Notes: a model not told the origin generated them from the letters alone. A stretch of 59,582 nt of DNA from an uncultured Dechloromonas sp. (GCF_945957265.1 NZ_CAMFKO010000027.1:1-59582); one strand, 5' to 3'; counted from the stretch's first letter, positions 24,897 to 36,138 are shown. Translations and numbers: made by a program.

Positions 24897-27800
24897 ATGA
24901 ACATGAACAGGCGGCAGTTCTTCAAGGTCTGCTCCGCCGGGCTCAGCGGGTCATCCATCGCACTGATGGGTTTCTCGCCGACCGCAGCCCAGGCGGAAGT
25001 ACGTACCTTCAAGCTGGCCCGCGCCACCGAGACACGGAACATCTGTCCGTACTGCTCGGTATCGTGCGGGGTACTCATCTATTCGACGGGGGACAAGTCC
25101 AAGAACACCCCGGCCGAGATCATTCACATCGAAGGCGACCCGGACAATCCGGTCAACCGTGGCACGCTGTGCCCGAAGGGCGCCGGCCTGCGCGACATGG
25201 TGCAGAGCGCCAATCGCCTGAAGTGGCCGGAAGTTCGCGAAGCCGGCAGCAACGAGTGGAAGAAGATTTCCTGGATGGAAGCCTTCGACCGCATCGCCAA
25301 GCACATGAAGGCCGACCGCGACGCCAACTTCATGGCCCAGAACAAGGATGGCCTGACCGTCAACCGCTGGACCAGCACTGCATTCCTCGCATCATCGGCA
25401 GCACCGAATGAGGCCGGCTACCTGACCGTGAAGACGATTCGCGCGTTGGGCATGACCTCGATCGATACCCAGGCGCGCATTTGACACGCTCCCACGGTGG
25501 CCAGTCTGGCTCCGAGTTTTGGGCGTGGTTCGATGACCAACCACTGGGTGGACATCAAGAACGCTGACTTGATTTTCGTGATGGGCGGCAACCCCGCTGA
25601 AGCGCACCCCTGCGGCTTCAAGTGGGCAATCGAAGCCAAGAAGAACCGCAAGGCGAAGCTCGTGGTCGTCGACCCGCGCTTCAACCGCACGGCTTCGGTG
25701 GCCGATTACTATGCGCCTGTCCGCTCCGGTTCCGACATCGCCTTCCTCGGCGGCGTCATCAATTACCTGCTGACCAACGACAAGATCCATCACGATTACG
25801 TGAAGGCGTACACCAACGCGTCCTTCCTGATCAACGAAGGATTCACTTTCGACGACGGCATCTTCACCGGCTACAACGAGGAAAAACGCAGCTACGACAA
25901 GTCCACCTGGTCCTACCAGATGGGTGCCGACGGCTTCGTCAAGGTCGACGAAACGCTGCAGGACCCGCGTTGCGCCTTCCAGATGCTCAAGGCCCACTAC
26001 GCCCGCTACACGCCGGACGTCGTGCAACAGGTCTGCGGCACGCCGAAGGAAGCTTTCCTGAAGGTCTGCGAGTACATCGCCGAAACGGCCGCACCGAACA
26101 AGACGATGACCAACCTGTACGCGCTGGGCTGGACCGAGCACTCCGTCGGCTCCCAGAACATCCGCTGCATGGCGATCATCCAGCTGCTGCTCGGCAACAT
26201 GGGCATGGCGGGTGGCGGCATCAACGCGCTGCGCGGCCACGCCAACGTCCAGGGCATCACCGACTTCGCGCTGTACGCCCAGAACCTGCCGGGTTACCTG
26301 GCGGTGCCGACCGACGCCGAGCCGGACCTGAAGACCTTCCTCGACAAGAAGACGCCGAAGCTGCTGCGTCCGGGCCAGATGAACTACGGCCAGAACCTGT
26401 CGAAGTGGTACGTCAGCCTGCACAAGGCCTGGTGGGGCGATGCCGCGACCAAGGACAACGGCTTCGCCTACGACTTCATGCCCAAGCTGGGCGGCGCATC
26501 CGACGTGCTGTCGATCTTCGACCAGATGTACCAGGGCAAGATCAACGGTTTCCTGTGCCAGGGCTTCAACCCGCTGGCTTCCGTCGCCAACAAGAAGAAG
26601 GTGGGCGACGCGCTGGCCAAGCTGAAGTGGATGGTCGTCATGGACCCGCTGGCCACCGACACCTCCGAGTTCTGGAAGCCGCACGGCGAGTTCAACGACG
26701 TCGACCCGAGCAAGATCCCGACCGAAGTCTTCCGTCTGCCGGCCACGCTGTTCGCCGAAACGACGGGCAGCTTCACCAACTCCGGCCGCGTCATCCAGTG
26801 GCGCTGGAAGGCTGCCGACGGTCCGGGCGACGCCAAGGACGACACCGAGATCATGGCCACGCTGTTCCTGAAGCTCAAGGAAATGTACGCCAAGGACGGC
26901 GGTGCCTACGCCGAGCCAATCCAGAAGCTGACCTGGGCCTATCGCATCCCGAACAAGCCCTCGCCCGAAGAACTGATGATGGAGTTCAACGGCAAGGCGC
27001 TGGCCGACGTGCTCGACCCGAAGGATCCGACCAAGGTGCTGGTCAAGGCCGGCGATCAGCTGCCGAGCTTCGCCATGCTGCGCGACGACGGTTCGACCAC
27101 CTGCGGCAACTGGATCTACTGCGGTGTCTGGTCGCCTGCCGGCAACCTGTCGGCACGACGCGACAACGCCGATCCGTCCGGTTTGGGCCAAACCCTGAAC
27201 TGGGGCTTCGCCTGGCCGGTCAACCGCCGCATCCTGTACAACCGCGCCTCGGCCGACGTTTCCGGCAAGCCGTGGGATCCGAAGCGGACCGTGCTCAAGT
27301 GGCTGGGCGACAAGTGGGGCGGCAACGACGTGCCCGACATGCGTCCGGACGCCAAGCCGGAAGAGCACGTCATGCCCTTCATCATGACCGGTGAAGGCGT
27401 TGGCCGCCTGTTCAGCCTCGGCCTGATGAACGAAGGTCCGTTCCCGGAACACTACGAGCCGTTCGAAAGCCCGCTCGACGCGAACCCGATGCACCCGAAG
27501 AACCCGAAGGCCCGCGCCAACCCCGCGGCCCGCGTGTACAAGGGCGACATGGAAGCGTTCGGCACGGCCAAGGACTTCCCGTACGTGGCGACCACCTACC
27601 GCCTGACCGAGCACTTCCACTACTGGACCAAGCAGAGCAAGATCAACGCGATCATGCAGCCGGAACAGTTCGTGGAAATCGGCGAGGAACTGGCCAAGGA
27701 AAAGGGCATTGCCGTGGGCGACCGCGTCAAGGTCCGCTCCAACCGCGGCTTCATCAAGGCCGTGGCGGTGGTCACCAAGCGCATCAAGGCGCTCGATGTC

Positions 27801-27962
27801 GACGGCAAGAAGGTGCACACCATCGGTATCCCGATCCACTACGGTTTCAAGGGGGCGACGAAGCCTGGCTTCATCACCAACACCCTGACCCCGTACGTCG
27901 GTGACGCCAATACGCAGACGCCGGAGTACAAGGCGTTCCTGGTCAACATCGAGAAAGCGTAA
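24897..27962 (+). CDS. fdnG: Selenocysteine formate dehydrogenase, catalytic alpha subunit (FdnG/FdoG type)
   Basis: One gene of 1021 residues interrupted in frame by TGA at 25482-25484, read as selenocysteine at residue 196, the same position as in E. coli FdnG. The frame and homology continue across it: STDTQAR-like IDTQARI, Sec, HAPTVASLAP, MTNHWVDIKNADL. The N terminus has a Tat leader (NRRQFFK) and a 4Fe-4S site (CPYCSVSCG..LCPKG). The enzyme oxidises formate on a Mo/W bis-MGD cofactor at the periplasmic face. GGAGG lies 10 bp before the ATG. Ordinary gene callers will split it at 25484 and restart near 25497. Confidence 0.95.
25482..25513 (+). other. SECIS element directing UGA recoding in fdnG
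   Basis: Just after the TGA, GG (25496-25497), a bulged T (25498) and GGCC (25499-25502) pair with GGCTCC (25508-25513) around an AGTCT loop. The bulged U and the GU in the loop are the features bound by SelB in E. coli fdhF and fdnG mRNAs. Spacing from the UGA is 11 nt, as expected for bacterial SECIS hairpins. Confidence 0.85.
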
Positions 27963-27974
27963 GGGAGAGCTGAT

Positions 27975-28871
27975 ATGGCACTGCAATCGCTAGACATCAA
28001 ACAGCGCTCCGCGACGACGACGCCCTCCACGCACGTGCGGGAAACCATCGAAATCGCCAAGCTCATCGACGTTTCCGCCTGTATCGGCTGCAAGGCCTGC
28101 CAGGTCGCGTGTTCGGAGTGGAACGACATCCGCGACGAAGTCGGCAACTGCCACGGGGTGTACGACAACCCGATGGACCTGTCGGCCAAGTCGTGGACGG
28201 TCATGCGCTACACCGAGGTCGAGCAGAACAACAAGCTCGAGTGGCTGATCCGCAAGGACGGCTGCATGCACTGCTCCGACCCCGGCTGCCTCAAGGCCTG
28301 CCCGGCCCCGGGCGCGATCATCCAGTACAGCAACGGCATCGTGGATTTCCACCAGGAAAACTGCATCGGCTGCGGCTACTGCGTGACCGGCTGTCCGTTC
28401 AACGTCCCCCGCATCTCCAAGGAAGACAGCAAGGCCTACAAGTGCTCGCTGTGCTCCGACCGGGTTGCCGTCAACCAGGCCCCGGCCTGCGCGAAGGCCT
28501 GCCCGACCGGCGCCATCCAGTTCGGTTCCAAGGAGGACATGAAGGACTACGCGGCCAAGCGCGTCACCGACCTCAAGGAACGCGGCTACGACCAGGCCGG
28601 CCTGTACGACCCGCAAGGGGTGGGCGGCACGCACGTCATGTACGTCCTGCACCACGCGGACAAGCCGAACCTGTACGCCGGCCTGCCGGAAAACCCGTCG
28701 ATCAGCCCGCTGGTCTCCCTGTGGAAGGGCTTCGCCAAGCCGCTCGCTACGCTGGCCCTGGCCGGCGTTGCCCTGGGCAGCCTGTTCCACTACGTGACCA
28801 AGGGTCCGAACGAGGTCTCGAAGGAGATCGAGGACGAGATCGAACGTGAAGACAAGGAGGAAGCAAAATGA
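27975..28871 (+). CDS. fdnH: Formate dehydrogenase iron-sulfur beta subunit
   Basis: Protein of 298 residues with four ferredoxin-like cysteine clusters: [15 protein letters not shown] (about 36-50), [30 protein letters not shown] and [14 protein letters not shown]. One C-terminal membrane helix follows ([18 protein letters not shown]). It wires the catalytic subunit to the membrane cytochrome b. It follows fdnG by 12 bp with GGAGAG before the ATG, and overlaps fdnI by 4 bp. Confidence 0.95.
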   Translation: MALQSLDIKQRSATTTPSTHVRETIEIAKLIDVSACIGCKACQVACSEWNDIRDEVGNCHGVYDNPMDLSAKSWTVMRYTEVEQNNKLEWLIRKDGCMHCSDPGCLKACPAPGAIIQYSNGIVDFHQENCIGCGYCVTGCPFNVPRISKEDSKAYKCSLCSDRVAVNQAPACAKACPTGAIQFGSKEDMKDYAAKRVTDLKERGYDQAGLYDPQGVGGTHVMYVLHHADKPNLYAGLPENPSISPLVSLWKGFAKPLATLALAGVALGSLFHYVTKGPNEVSKEIEDEIEREDKEEAK

Positions 28872-29488
28872 TCCGCGATCCGAAGGACCTCAAGCGTTAC
28901 GAGCCCAAGGAACGGGCCAACCACTGGGTCGTGGGCATCAGCTTCATCCTGCTCGCGCTCTCCGGCCTGGCCTTCTTCCACCCGGCGTTCTTCCCGCTCA
29001 CCCAGCTGTTCGGCGGCCCGACCTGGGCCCGCATCATCCACCCCTACATCGGGGTGCTGATGGCGGTGTCCTTCCTGGCCATCTTCATCCGCTTCAAGCA
29101 TCTGAACAAGATGACGCCGGCGGACAAGGAATGGCTGGCCAAGGCGAAGAACATGGTGGACGGCAACGACCACGACATGCCGGAACAGGGCAAGTACAAC
29201 GGCGGGCAGAAAGTTATGTTCTGGGTTCTCGCCGTGTGCATGCTGCTGATGACGGTCTCCGGCCTGTTCATCTGGCGTGCCTGGTTCGGCTTCGACATCA
29301 CCGTGGTCCGCCTCGGTGCCGTCGTCCATGCCGCGGCCGGCGCCGTGATGATCGCCATGATCATGGTCCACGTCTATGCCGCCATCTGGGTCAAGGGCAC
29401 CATCCGCGCCATGTGGTACGGCACGGTCACCCGCGCCTGGGCCAAGCAGCATCACCGCGGCTGGTACCGTCAGGTCACCGGCAAATAA
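28868..29488 (+). CDS. fdnI: Formate dehydrogenase cytochrome b556 gamma subunit
   Basis: Protein of 206 residues with four membrane segments: [53 protein letters not shown] and [18 protein letters not shown]. Conserved His residues (NHW, IHPYIG, HAAAG, VHVYA) would bind two haems b. It passes electrons from FdnH to quinone. The ATGA overlap with fdnH and AGGAGGAAGC upstream indicate coupled translation. Confidence 0.93.
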   Translation: MIRDPKDLKRYEPKERANHWVVGISFILLALSGLAFFHPAFFPLTQLFGGPTWARIIHPYIGVLMAVSFLAIFIRFKHLNKMTPADKEWLAKAKNMVDGNDHDMPEQGKYNGGQKVMFWVLAVCMLLMTVSGLFIWRAWFGFDITVVRLGAVVHAAAGAVMIAMIMVHVYAAIWVKGTIRAMWYGTVTRAWAKQHHRGWYRQVTGK

Positions 29489-29497
29489 GCCGCATCC

Positions 29498-29590
29498 GGT
29501 CTCGCCTGCCGCCGCGGGCGAGACCGACAACCGTTTTACCTTGCGTTTTGGGGGCTCTGCGAAGAACATTTCGCATCCCCCAGTTTTTTT
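29498..29590 (+). terminator. Tandem hairpins ending fdnGHI, the second a strong terminator
   Basis: A 9-bp stem, GGTCTCGCC (29498-29506) with GGCGAGACC (29517-29525), has no T-run. It is followed by a long hairpin whose outer stem is TGGGGG (29549-29554) with CCCCCA (29577-29582) and inner stem is TGCGAA with TTCGCA, ending in GTTTTTTT. The second is a convincing rho-independent terminator, so fdhE-selA-selB must have another promoter or depend on read-through. Confidence 0.85.
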
Positions 29591-29639
29591 GAATGATCCA
29601 CCCTCGGCACCGACCGGATAAACACCTGAAACTGTCCCC

Positions 29640-30551
29640 ATGCACAGCCAACCGATAGATTTCCACCCGCCGGCAGAAGAAGCCGCACCGATCCTGCTGC
29701 CGGTCACCACCACGCTGTTCGCCGACCGGGCCACCCGCTTCGGCACCCTGGCCGACCAGCACAGCCTGGCCGACTGGCTGAGCTTCCTCGGCGACCTGAG
29801 CCGCGCCCAGCACGACGTGATCAAGGGTCTGCCCGCGCTGCCCCTGCCCGACGCAGCCGCGCTCGAACAAGCGCGCACGCACGGCATGCCGCCCCTGAAC
29901 GCCGCCTCGCTGGCCCGCCCCGCGGCCTGGCGCTTCGCCCTGCAGCAAATCGTGCAGCGCCTGGAAGCCGACGCCCCGGAAGGCGCCCAGGCAACGCTCA
30001 GGAAGCTCTTTGCCGCATCCGAAGCCGAACTCGAGCAACTGGCCGACATGCTTCTCAAGGGCGAGCCCGACATGGCCCACGCCGCCGAGCTGCCCTTCGT
30101 CGCCGCCGCGCTGCAGGTCGCCTTCACCCAGATGGCCAGCCAGCTCGACGCCAGCCATGTGCAGAAACTCGACGCCCACGGCGTCTGCCCCTGCTGCGGC
30201 AGCCTGCCGGTGGCCAGCGTGGTCAGGCTCGGCGCCACGATCAACAACCTGCGCTACCTGCACTGCTCGCTGTGCAACACCGAATGGAACGTGCCGCGCG
30301 CCACCTGCACGGCCTGCGACACCGACAAGGAAGTGTCGCTGCACGAAGTCGAAGGCAGCAAGGGTGCTGTCCGCGCCGAAACCTGCGATGCCTGCCAGAG
30401 CTACCTGAAGATCGTGTACCAGGAAAAAGACCCGAATGTCGATCCGGTGGCCGACGACCTCGCCACGCTGGCCCTCGACATGCTGGTCGACGAAGCCGGC
30501 TACGAGCGCTCCGGCCCCAACCTGCTCCTGATCGGTGCGCATAGCGGCTGA
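29640..30551 (+). CDS. fdhE: Formate dehydrogenase accessory protein FdhE
   Basis: Protein of 303 residues with the zinc- or iron-binding CxxC pairs of FdhE in its C-terminal half: [25 protein letters not shown] and CDACQSYLK. FdhE is a cytoplasmic factor needed to activate respiratory formate dehydrogenases before Tat export. It is about 50 bp beyond the fdn terminator. No strong ribosome site precedes the ATG at 29640. Confidence 0.92.
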   Translation: MHSQPIDFHPPAEEAAPILLPVTTTLFADRATRFGTLADQHSLADWLSFLGDLSRAQHDVIKGLPALPLPDAAALEQARTHGMPPLNAASLARPAAWRFALQQIVQRLEADAPEGAQATLRKLFAASEAELEQLADMLLKGEPDMAHAAELPFVAAALQVAFTQMASQLDASHVQKLDAHGVCPCCGSLPVASVVRLGATINNLRYLHCSLCNTEWNVPRATCTACDTDKEVSLHEVEGSKGAVRAETCDACQSYLKIVYQEKDPNVDPVADDLATLALDMLVDEAGYERSGPNLLLIGAHSG

Positions 30552-30597
30552 TTCCGGCCAATTTTTTAACCTTTCTGCCCGGTCCGGGCGAAAAGCC

Positions 30598-31995
30598 ATG
30601 AACCCAAACCAACACCTTCCCGCGGTCGACCGCGTCCTGCAGCAACTCCCCGCCCTGATCGAAACCCACGGCCGCCAGCTGGTCACCGGCTGCGTCCGTG
30701 CCGAGCTGGCCGCCGCCCGCGAGGGCCTCAAGCACGGCCTGCCGCTGCCCGACGAAGCCGCCCTGCTCGCCGCCATCCACCGCCGCGCCGACGACGCCGG
30801 CCGCGCCAACCTGCGCCCCGTCATCAACCTGACCGGCACCGTGCTCCACACCAATCTCGGCCGCGCCCAGCTGGCCGAGGAAGCCATCGCCCTGATGGTC
30901 GACGCCGCGCGCGCCCCCTGCGCGCTGGAATACGACCTTGCCTCCGGCGGCCGCGGCGACCGCGACGACCTCGTTTCCGGACTGCTCGCCGAGCTGGTCG
31001 CCGGCGGCTCACCGGACATCGCGGCGACCATCGTCAACAACAACGCCGCTGCCGTGCTGCTCACCCTCAACGCGCTGGCCCAGGGTAAGGAAGCGGTCGT
31101 CTCGCGCGGCGAGCTGGTCGAGATCGGCGGCGCCTTCCGCATCCCCGACGTGATGCGCCGCGCCCAGGTCCGCCTGCACGAAATCGGCACCACCAACCGC
31201 ACGCACGACAAGGACTACGCCGAGGCCATCGGCCCGAAAACCGCGCTGCTGATGAAGATCCACACCAGCAACTACGCGGTGACCGGCTTCACCAAGTCGG
31301 TCGATGAAAAAACCGTCGCCGACATCGCCCACGCCGCCGGCCTGCCCTTCGTCGTCGACCTCGGCAGCGGCACGCTGACCGACTTCGCGGCCTACGGGCT
31401 GCCGCCGGAACCGACGCCGCAGCAGGCGCTGGCCGCCGGCGCCGACATCGTCACCTTCTCCGGCGACAAGCTGCTCGGCGGCCCGCAGGCCGGGCTGATC
31501 GTCGGCCGCAAGGATCTGATCGCGAAAATCAAGAAAAACCCGCTGAAGCGCGCCCTGCGTGTCGGCAAGACCACGCTCGCCGCGCTGGAAGCCACGCTGC
31601 GCCTGTATCGCGACCCGGACCGCCTGGCCGAACGCTTGCCCACGCTGCGCCTGCTGACCCGCCCGGTCGCCGATATCGAGGCGTTGGCGGCCCGCCTGCA
31701 ACCGGCCGTCCAGGCCGCCCTCGGCGAGCGCGCCACGGTGGCCATCGCCCCGTGCAGCAGCCAGATCGGCAGCGGCGCCCTGCCCGTCGAGCGCCTGCCG
31801 TCGGCCGCCCTGGTCTGCCGCCCGGGCGCGAAAAAGCCGGGCAAGGCCCTGCTCGCCCTCGAAGCCGCCTTCCGTGGCCTGCCGACGCCGGTTATCGGCT
31901 ACATCCGCGACGACGCCTATCACCTCGACCTGCGTTGCCTGGAAGCGCAGGACGAAGCGCGCTTCGTCGCCCAGCTGCCCTCCCTGAAATTCTGA
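30598..31995 (+). CDS. selA: L-seryl-tRNA(Sec) selenium transferase
   Basis: Protein of 465 residues (E. coli SelA 463). The PLP lysine is in [14 protein letters not shown]; other family stretches are [17 protein letters not shown] and [17 protein letters not shown]. It converts Ser-tRNA(Sec) to Sec-tRNA(Sec) using selenophosphate. An upstream in-frame ATG at 30535 overlaps fdhE; the start at 30598 fits the family N terminus. It supplies the residue inserted at Sec196 of the adjacent formate dehydrogenase. selD, which makes selenophosphate, is not in the window. Confidence 0.94.
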   Translation: MNPNQHLPAVDRVLQQLPALIETHGRQLVTGCVRAELAAAREGLKHGLPLPDEAALLAAIHRRADDAGRANLRPVINLTGTVLHTNLGRAQLAEEAIALMVDAARAPCALEYDLASGGRGDRDDLVSGLLAELVAGGSPDIAATIVNNNAAAVLLTLNALAQGKEAVVSRGELVEIGGAFRIPDVMRRAQVRLHEIGTTNRTHDKDYAEAIGPKTALLMKIHTSNYAVTGFTKSVDEKTVADIAHAAGLPFVVDLGSGTLTDFAAYGLPPEPTPQQALAAGADIVTFSGDKLLGGPQAGLIVGRKDLIAKIKKNPLKRALRVGKTTLAALEATLRLYRDPDRLAERLPTLRLLTRPVADIEALAARLQPAVQAALGERATVAIAPCSSQIGSGALPVERLPSAALVCRPGAKKPGKALLALEAAFRGLPTPVIGYIRDDAYHLDLRCLEAQDEARFVAQLPSLKF

Positions 31996-32061
31996 GCACG
32001 GCCTCGCACGGCGGTCTGCGTACCGCCTGCCGTCCTCGCCCGCGCCGGCAACGGCGCACTT

Positions 32062-32096
32062 GTAAATCCGGGCATCTCCGTGCCCGGGTGGTTTAC
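32062..32096 (+). other. Stem-loop upstream of the flavoprotein gene
   Basis: GTAAA and CCGGGCA (32062-32074) can pair with TGCCCGG (32081-32087) and TTTAC (32092-32096), with a short unpaired stretch on the 3' side. No T-run follows, so it is not a simple terminator; it may be a leader structure or mRNA-stability element before the ATG at 32114. Confidence 0.4.
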
Positions 32097-32113
32097 CGAA
32101 TGGAGACAACCCG

Positions 32114-33448
32114 ATGAGCTTGAACCGACGACAATTCCTCGCCGCCGGGGCGGCGCTGGGCGCGACAGCCAGCATCGCCGCGCCGACCGGCCCGCTGCCC
32201 TTCCTGATCCAGATGCAGGCCGATCCGCTGCTGCCCAAGGCCACCGGCAAGCGGGTGGTCATCTGCGGCGGCGGCTGGGGCGGCGTCACCGCCGCCAAGC
32301 ACCTGCGCCAGCTCGACCCGAGCCTCGACGTCGTGCTGCTCGAGCGCAACCCGGTGTTCTTTTCCTGCCCGATGAGCAACAAGTGGCTGGTCGACATCGT
32401 CGATGCCCAGTTCCTCACCTTCAGCTACCTGCCGGTCGCCCAGAAATACGGCTACACCTTCATCCAGACCGAAGTCACCGCCTTCGAGCGCGACCGCAAG
32501 CGCGTCATCACCGCCCAGGGCTGGATCGACTACGACTACCTGATCCTCGGCAGCGGCATCCGCTACAACTACGAGGCCTGGTTCGGCAACGACCGCAAGG
32601 CCGCCGACTACACCAAGGCCATGTTCCCGGCCGCCTACATTCCCAACGCCGAGCACTTCCGTCTCAAGCAGAGCATCCAGAACTTCCAGGGCGGCGACCT
32701 AGTGATGACCCTGCCGCCGCCACCCCACCGCTGCCCGCCGTCGCCCTACGAGCGCGCCTGCCTGATCGCCGGCCTGTTCAAGCAGCGCAAGATCAAGGGC
32801 AAGGTCATCATCCTCGACCCCAAGCCGAGCCCGGCGCCGATCACCGGCGGCTTCCAGGAAGCCTTCGCCAACCTCTACAAGGACCAGATCGTCTACGTGC
32901 CCAAGGCAACGATCCAGGAAGTCGATCCCTTCAACAAGAAGATCAAGACGGCGGCCGGCGACTTCAGCTTCGACCATTCGATTCTGATGGCCCCGCACCA
33001 GGCCGGCGACATGGCGTGGAAGGCCGGCGTCATCGGCCGCAACGAGGAAGGCAAGCCGACCGGCTGGGCCGGCGTCGATCCCTTCTTCCTCAACCTCAAG
33101 GACGACCCCGATGTCTATGTGATCGGCGACTCGGTCGGCGTCGTGTCGCCACAGTTCCGCTTCTACCCCAAGGCCGGCCACGTCGCCAACGCCCATGCCC
33201 GCATCGTCGCCAACTACATCGCCCAGCGCGTCAAGGGCCGCGACCCCAGGTACGCCCTGCCCGACAACCTGTGCTTCATGATGGTCAATACCGAGCCGCG
33301 CGAGGATATCGCGGTGCGCTTCAAGTACTACGTCAACGACAAGGGCGTCATCATCCAGGACCAGGACGACGACAACCTGCGCCGCGACGAGCTGGTCACC
33401 GAGGATTTCGCCTGGGCCGGCCGCATGTACGAGGACATGTTCGGCTGA
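32114..33448 (+). CDS. Flavocytochrome c sulfide dehydrogenase-like FAD protein
   Basis: Protein of 444 residues with a Tat leader ([18 protein letters not shown]) and an FAD-binding [14 protein letters not shown] near residue 51. Cysteines Cys85 (FSCPMSN), Cys207 ([12 protein letters not shown]), Cys216 and Cys386 ([15 protein letters not shown]) fall in regions corresponding to FccB, whose two redox cysteines form the sulfide-oxidising disulfide. It is likely periplasmic. It lies between selA and selB, although no fccA cytochrome is nearby. Possible roles are sulfide or selenide oxidation, or a detoxifying partner of the selenium pathway; this is inference. Sulfide:quinone reductase is a more distant alternative. 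Confidence 0.85.
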   Translation: MSLNRRQFLAAGAALGATASIAAPTGPLPFLIQMQADPLLPKATGKRVVICGGGWGGVTAAKHLRQLDPSLDVVLLERNPVFFSCPMSNKWLVDIVDAQFLTFSYLPVAQKYGYTFIQTEVTAFERDRKRVITAQGWIDYDYLILGSGIRYNYEAWFGNDRKAADYTKAMFPAAYIPNAEHFRLKQSIQNFQGGDLVMTLPPPPHRCPPSPYERACLIAGLFKQRKIKGKVIILDPKPSPAPITGGFQEAFANLYKDQIVYVPKATIQEVDPFNKKIKTAAGDFSFDHSILMAPHQAGDMAWKAGVIGRNEEGKPTGWAGVDPFFLNLKDDPDVYVIGDSVGVVSPQFRFYPKAGHVANAHARIVANYIAQRVKGRDPRYALPDNLCFMMVNTEPREDIAVRFKYYVNDKGVIIQDQDDDNLRRDELVTEDFAWAGRMYEDMFG

Positions 33449-33521
33449 CCGACCATGCCCCCGCCCGACCGTTGGCGCGGGGGCGTGTCAGAATACGCTT
33501 TTTGACGAACCGGCCTCGATC

Positions 33522-34073
33522 ATGTCCCACTTCCTCTTCCTCAATGCCAGCACCCGCGAACCCGGCCATGTCGGCAACACCGAGACGCTGGCCCGCCGTG
33601 CCGCCGCCGGCCTGCCCGCCAGCACCCGCCAGACCTGGTGCAAGCTGGCCGACCTGGAAATCCCGCCGTTCGTGGATTTGCGCCATACCGCCGGCACCTA
33701 TCCGATGCCCATCGGCGAGGCCAAGCCCCTGCTCGACCTGACCCTGGAAGCGAGCGACCTGGTTTTCGTATCGCCGGTTTACTGGTTCTCCGTGCCGTCG
33801 CCGCTGAAAACCTATCTCGACCACTGGAGCGCCTGGCTGCGCATCCCCGGCGTCGAATTCAAGGAAAGGATGGCCGGCAAGCGTCTGTGGGTCATCGCCA
33901 CCAGCGGCGACCGCGACAAGGCCCAGCCGATGTTCGACAGCTACCGCATGTGCGCCGAATTCCTCGGCATGCAGTCCATGCCGCCGCTGTGGGGCAAGGG
34001 CGGCGCCCCCGACGCCGTGCTCGCCGACGCGGCCGCCCTGGCCGCCGCCGACACCTTCTTCCGGGCCGACTGA
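33522..34073 (+). CDS. NAD(P)H-dependent FMN reductase-like flavodoxin-fold protein
   Basis: Protein of 183 residues with a flavodoxin-like start ([18 protein letters not shown]: the FMN phosphate loop) and [21 protein letters not shown], the NADPH:quinone/FMN reductase motif. A cytoplasmic quinone, azo or FMN reductase is likely. It lies 4 bp before selB, which suggests co-transcription. A link to selenium or formate metabolism is not established in known systems, as far as I can recall. Confidence 0.82.
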   Translation: MSHFLFLNASTREPGHVGNTETLARRAAAGLPASTRQTWCKLADLEIPPFVDLRHTAGTYPMPIGEAKPLLDLTLEASDLVFVSPVYWFSVPSPLKTYLDHWSAWLRIPGVEFKERMAGKRLWVIATSGDRDKAQPMFDSYRMCAEFLGMQSMPPLWGKGGAPDAVLADAAALAAADTFFRAD

Positions 34074-34077
34074 CGCC

Positions 34078-35970
34078 ATGATCATCGGCACCGCCGGCCA
34101 CATCGACCACGGCAAGACCACGCTGGTCAAGGCGCTGACCGGCGTCGATTGCGACCGCCTGAAGGAAGAGAAGGCCCGCGGCATCACGCTCGACCTCGGC
34201 TACGCCTACACCCCGCTGCCGGCCGGCGGCACGCTCGGCTTCATCGACGTGCCCGGCCACGAGAAGCTGATCCACAACATGCTGGCCGGCGCGACCGGCA
34301 TCGACTTCGCGCTGCTCGTCGTCGCCGCCGACGACGGCCCCATGCCGCAGACCCGCGAGCACCTCGACATCGTCGAACTGCTCGGCATCCGCCAGGGCGC
34401 CGTGGCGCTGACCAAGATCGACGGCGTATCGCCCGAGCGCCAGGCGCAGGCCACGGCCGAAATCGCCGACCTGCTCGCCGGCACGGCGCTGGCCGATGCC
34501 CCGGTCTTTCCGGTCGCCGCCGTCACCGGCCAGGGTATCGCCGCGCTGCGCGGCCATCTCGACCGGATGGCCGCGGCCATCGGCGAACGTACCCGGCAAG
34601 GCGGCTTCCGCCTCGCCATCGACCGCTGCTTCACGCTCTCCGGCGCCGGCACCGTCGTCACCGGCACCGCCTTCTCCGGCGCCGTGAAGGCCGGCGACCA
34701 GCTGCTGCTCTCGCCGCCGGGCAAGCCGGTGCGCGTGCGCAGCCTGCGCGTTCAGGACACGCCGGCCGAATCCGGCCACGCCGGGCAACGCATCGCGCTG
34801 GCCCTGGCCGGCATCGAGAAGGCCGAGGTCGAACGCGGCATGTGGCTGCTCGCGCCCGCCCTGCACGCCCCGACCCACCGCTTCGACGCCACCGTCCGCG
34901 TCCTGCCCGGCCAGCCGCCGCTCAAGCACTGGACGCAGGTCCACTTCCACCTCGGCGCCGAAGACGTCCCCGCCCGCATCGCCCTGCTCGGCGCCGACGA
35001 GATTCCGCCGGGCGGCGAACACTGGGCCCAGATCGCGCTGGAGCGCGACATCGGCACCCTGGCCGGCGACCGCTTCATCCTGCGCGACGCCTCGGCCCGC
35101 CACACCATCGGCGGCGGCCGCGTTCTCGACATCTTCCCGCCGACGCGCAAGAAACGCAGCCCGGAACGCCTGGCCATGCTCGCCGCGCTGGCGAACGACG
35201 ACCCGGCCGCCGCCCTGCGACTCGCCACCGAGCAGCAGGTAGCCGGCGTCGAGCTCGACGCCTGCGCCCTCAACCGCAACCTCGACGCCGCCTCGCGGCA
35301 AACGCTTGTCGACCAGCTCGGCTTGCGCCTGGTCGGCAACACCGCCTTCTCGCCGGCCAACTGGCAGTCGCTGTCGGAACGCCTGCTGGCCGCCCTCGCC
35401 GCCGAGCACGAGCGCGCCCCGGACATGCCCGGCGTCGAACGCGACCGCCTGCGCCGCCTGACCTTGCCCACCCTCGGCCGGCCGGCCTTCGACGCCCTGC
35501 TCTCCGCGCCGCTGGCCGACGGCCGTATCGCCCAGACCAACGCCTGGCTGCACCTGCCCGAACATCGCGTGCAGATGGCCGCCGGCGACCGCGACCTGTG
35601 GCAGACGCTGAAGCCGCTGCTCGACGCCGCGCCCTACGGCCCGCCCCGTGTCCGCGACGTGGCCAAGGCCACCGGCGTCGGCGAAGACACCGTGCGCGCC
35701 CTGTTCAAGCGCGTCGCCCGCATCGGCGAAGCCTACCCGGTGGCGCACGACCACTATTTCACCGCGGAAGCCGTCGCCGACCTGGCGAAACGCGTCGCCG
35801 CCATCAATGCCCGCGACGGCATGGCCCGCGCCGCGCCCCTGCGCGACGAAATCGGCGGCGGCCGAAAAGTCGCCATCCACATCCTCGAATTTTTCGACCG
35901 TATCGGCTACACTCGCCGGGTCCGCGATACCCACGTATTGCGCGGCAATCCGCAGCAATTCGGCGCATGA
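34078..35970 (+). CDS. selB: Selenocysteine-specific elongation factor SelB
   Basis: Protein of 630 residues. The N-terminal GTPase has [13 protein letters not shown] (P loop), the switch region [27 protein letters not shown] (G3) and TKID (G4). Then come EF-Tu-like beta domains, and C-terminal winged-helix domains that bind the SECIS (e.g. [21 protein letters not shown]). It brings Sec-tRNA(Sec) to the UGA of fdnG. It is 4 bp after the FMN reductase-like gene and immediately before tRNA-Sec. Confidence 0.94.
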   Translation: MIIGTAGHIDHGKTTLVKALTGVDCDRLKEEKARGITLDLGYAYTPLPAGGTLGFIDVPGHEKLIHNMLAGATGIDFALLVVAADDGPMPQTREHLDIVELLGIRQGAVALTKIDGVSPERQAQATAEIADLLAGTALADAPVFPVAAVTGQGIAALRGHLDRMAAAIGERTRQGGFRLAIDRCFTLSGAGTVVTGTAFSGAVKAGDQLLLSPPGKPVRVRSLRVQDTPAESGHAGQRIALALAGIEKAEVERGMWLLAPALHAPTHRFDATVRVLPGQPPLKHWTQVHFHLGAEDVPARIALLGADEIPPGGEHWAQIALERDIGTLAGDRFILRDASARHTIGGGRVLDIFPPTRKKRSPERLAMLAALANDDPAAALRLATEQQVAGVELDACALNRNLDAASRQTLVDQLGLRLVGNTAFSPANWQSLSERLLAALAAEHERAPDMPGVERDRLRRLTLPTLGRPAFDALLSAPLADGRIAQTNAWLHLPEHRVQMAAGDRDLWQTLKPLLDAAPYGPPRVRDVAKATGVGEDTVRALFKRVARIGEAYPVAHDHYFTAEAVADLAKRVAAINARDGMARAAPLRDEIGGGRKVAIHILEFFDRIGYTRRVRDTHVLRGNPQQFGA

Positions 35971-35975
35971 ACAAC

Positions 35976-36071
35976 GGAAGAGATCGTTCCCCGGTGGGAC
36001 GGCCGGTCTTCAAAACCGGCAGGACCTGTCAAACAGGTTTGGGTAGGTTCGACTCCTGCTCTCTTCCGCCA
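35976..36071 (+). tRNA. selC: tRNA-Sec (anticodon TCA)
   Basis: A 96-nt cloverleaf with an 8-bp acceptor stem, GGAAGAGA at the 5' end with TCTCTTCC near the 3' end, followed by G and an encoded CCA. The anticodon loop CTTCAAA reads TCA at 36010-36012. There is a long variable arm and a T-loop GGTTCGACTCC. The sequence is close to E. coli selC. It begins 5 bp after selB, so it may be co-transcribed. Confidence 0.96.
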
Positions 36072-36109
36072 ATACCCGCCCCGGCCATTTGCCGGTGCAT
36101 GCCGGAAAA

Positions 36110-36129
36110 AACCCCGCCGCAGCGGGGTT
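36110..36129 (-). terminator. Intrinsic terminator after ydcH (and behind tRNA-Sec)
   Basis: AACCCCGC (36110-36117) pairs with GCGGGGTT (36122-36129) around CGCA. On the minus strand a run of T follows (complement of 36105-36109), which ends the ydcH-like transcript. On the plus strand the T-run is minimal. Confidence 0.75.
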
Positions 36130-36138
36130 CCGGATGCC

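Noticed and set aside
24897..25484. Separate truncated 195-residue formate dehydrogenase fragment
   Set aside because: The stop is TGA aligned to the known Sec position, with a SECIS hairpin and full homology continuing in the same frame to 27962; selA, selB and tRNA-Sec are close by.
29549..29590. Second SECIS element
   Set aside because: The hairpin has a T-run and no upstream in-frame UGA; it is a terminator.
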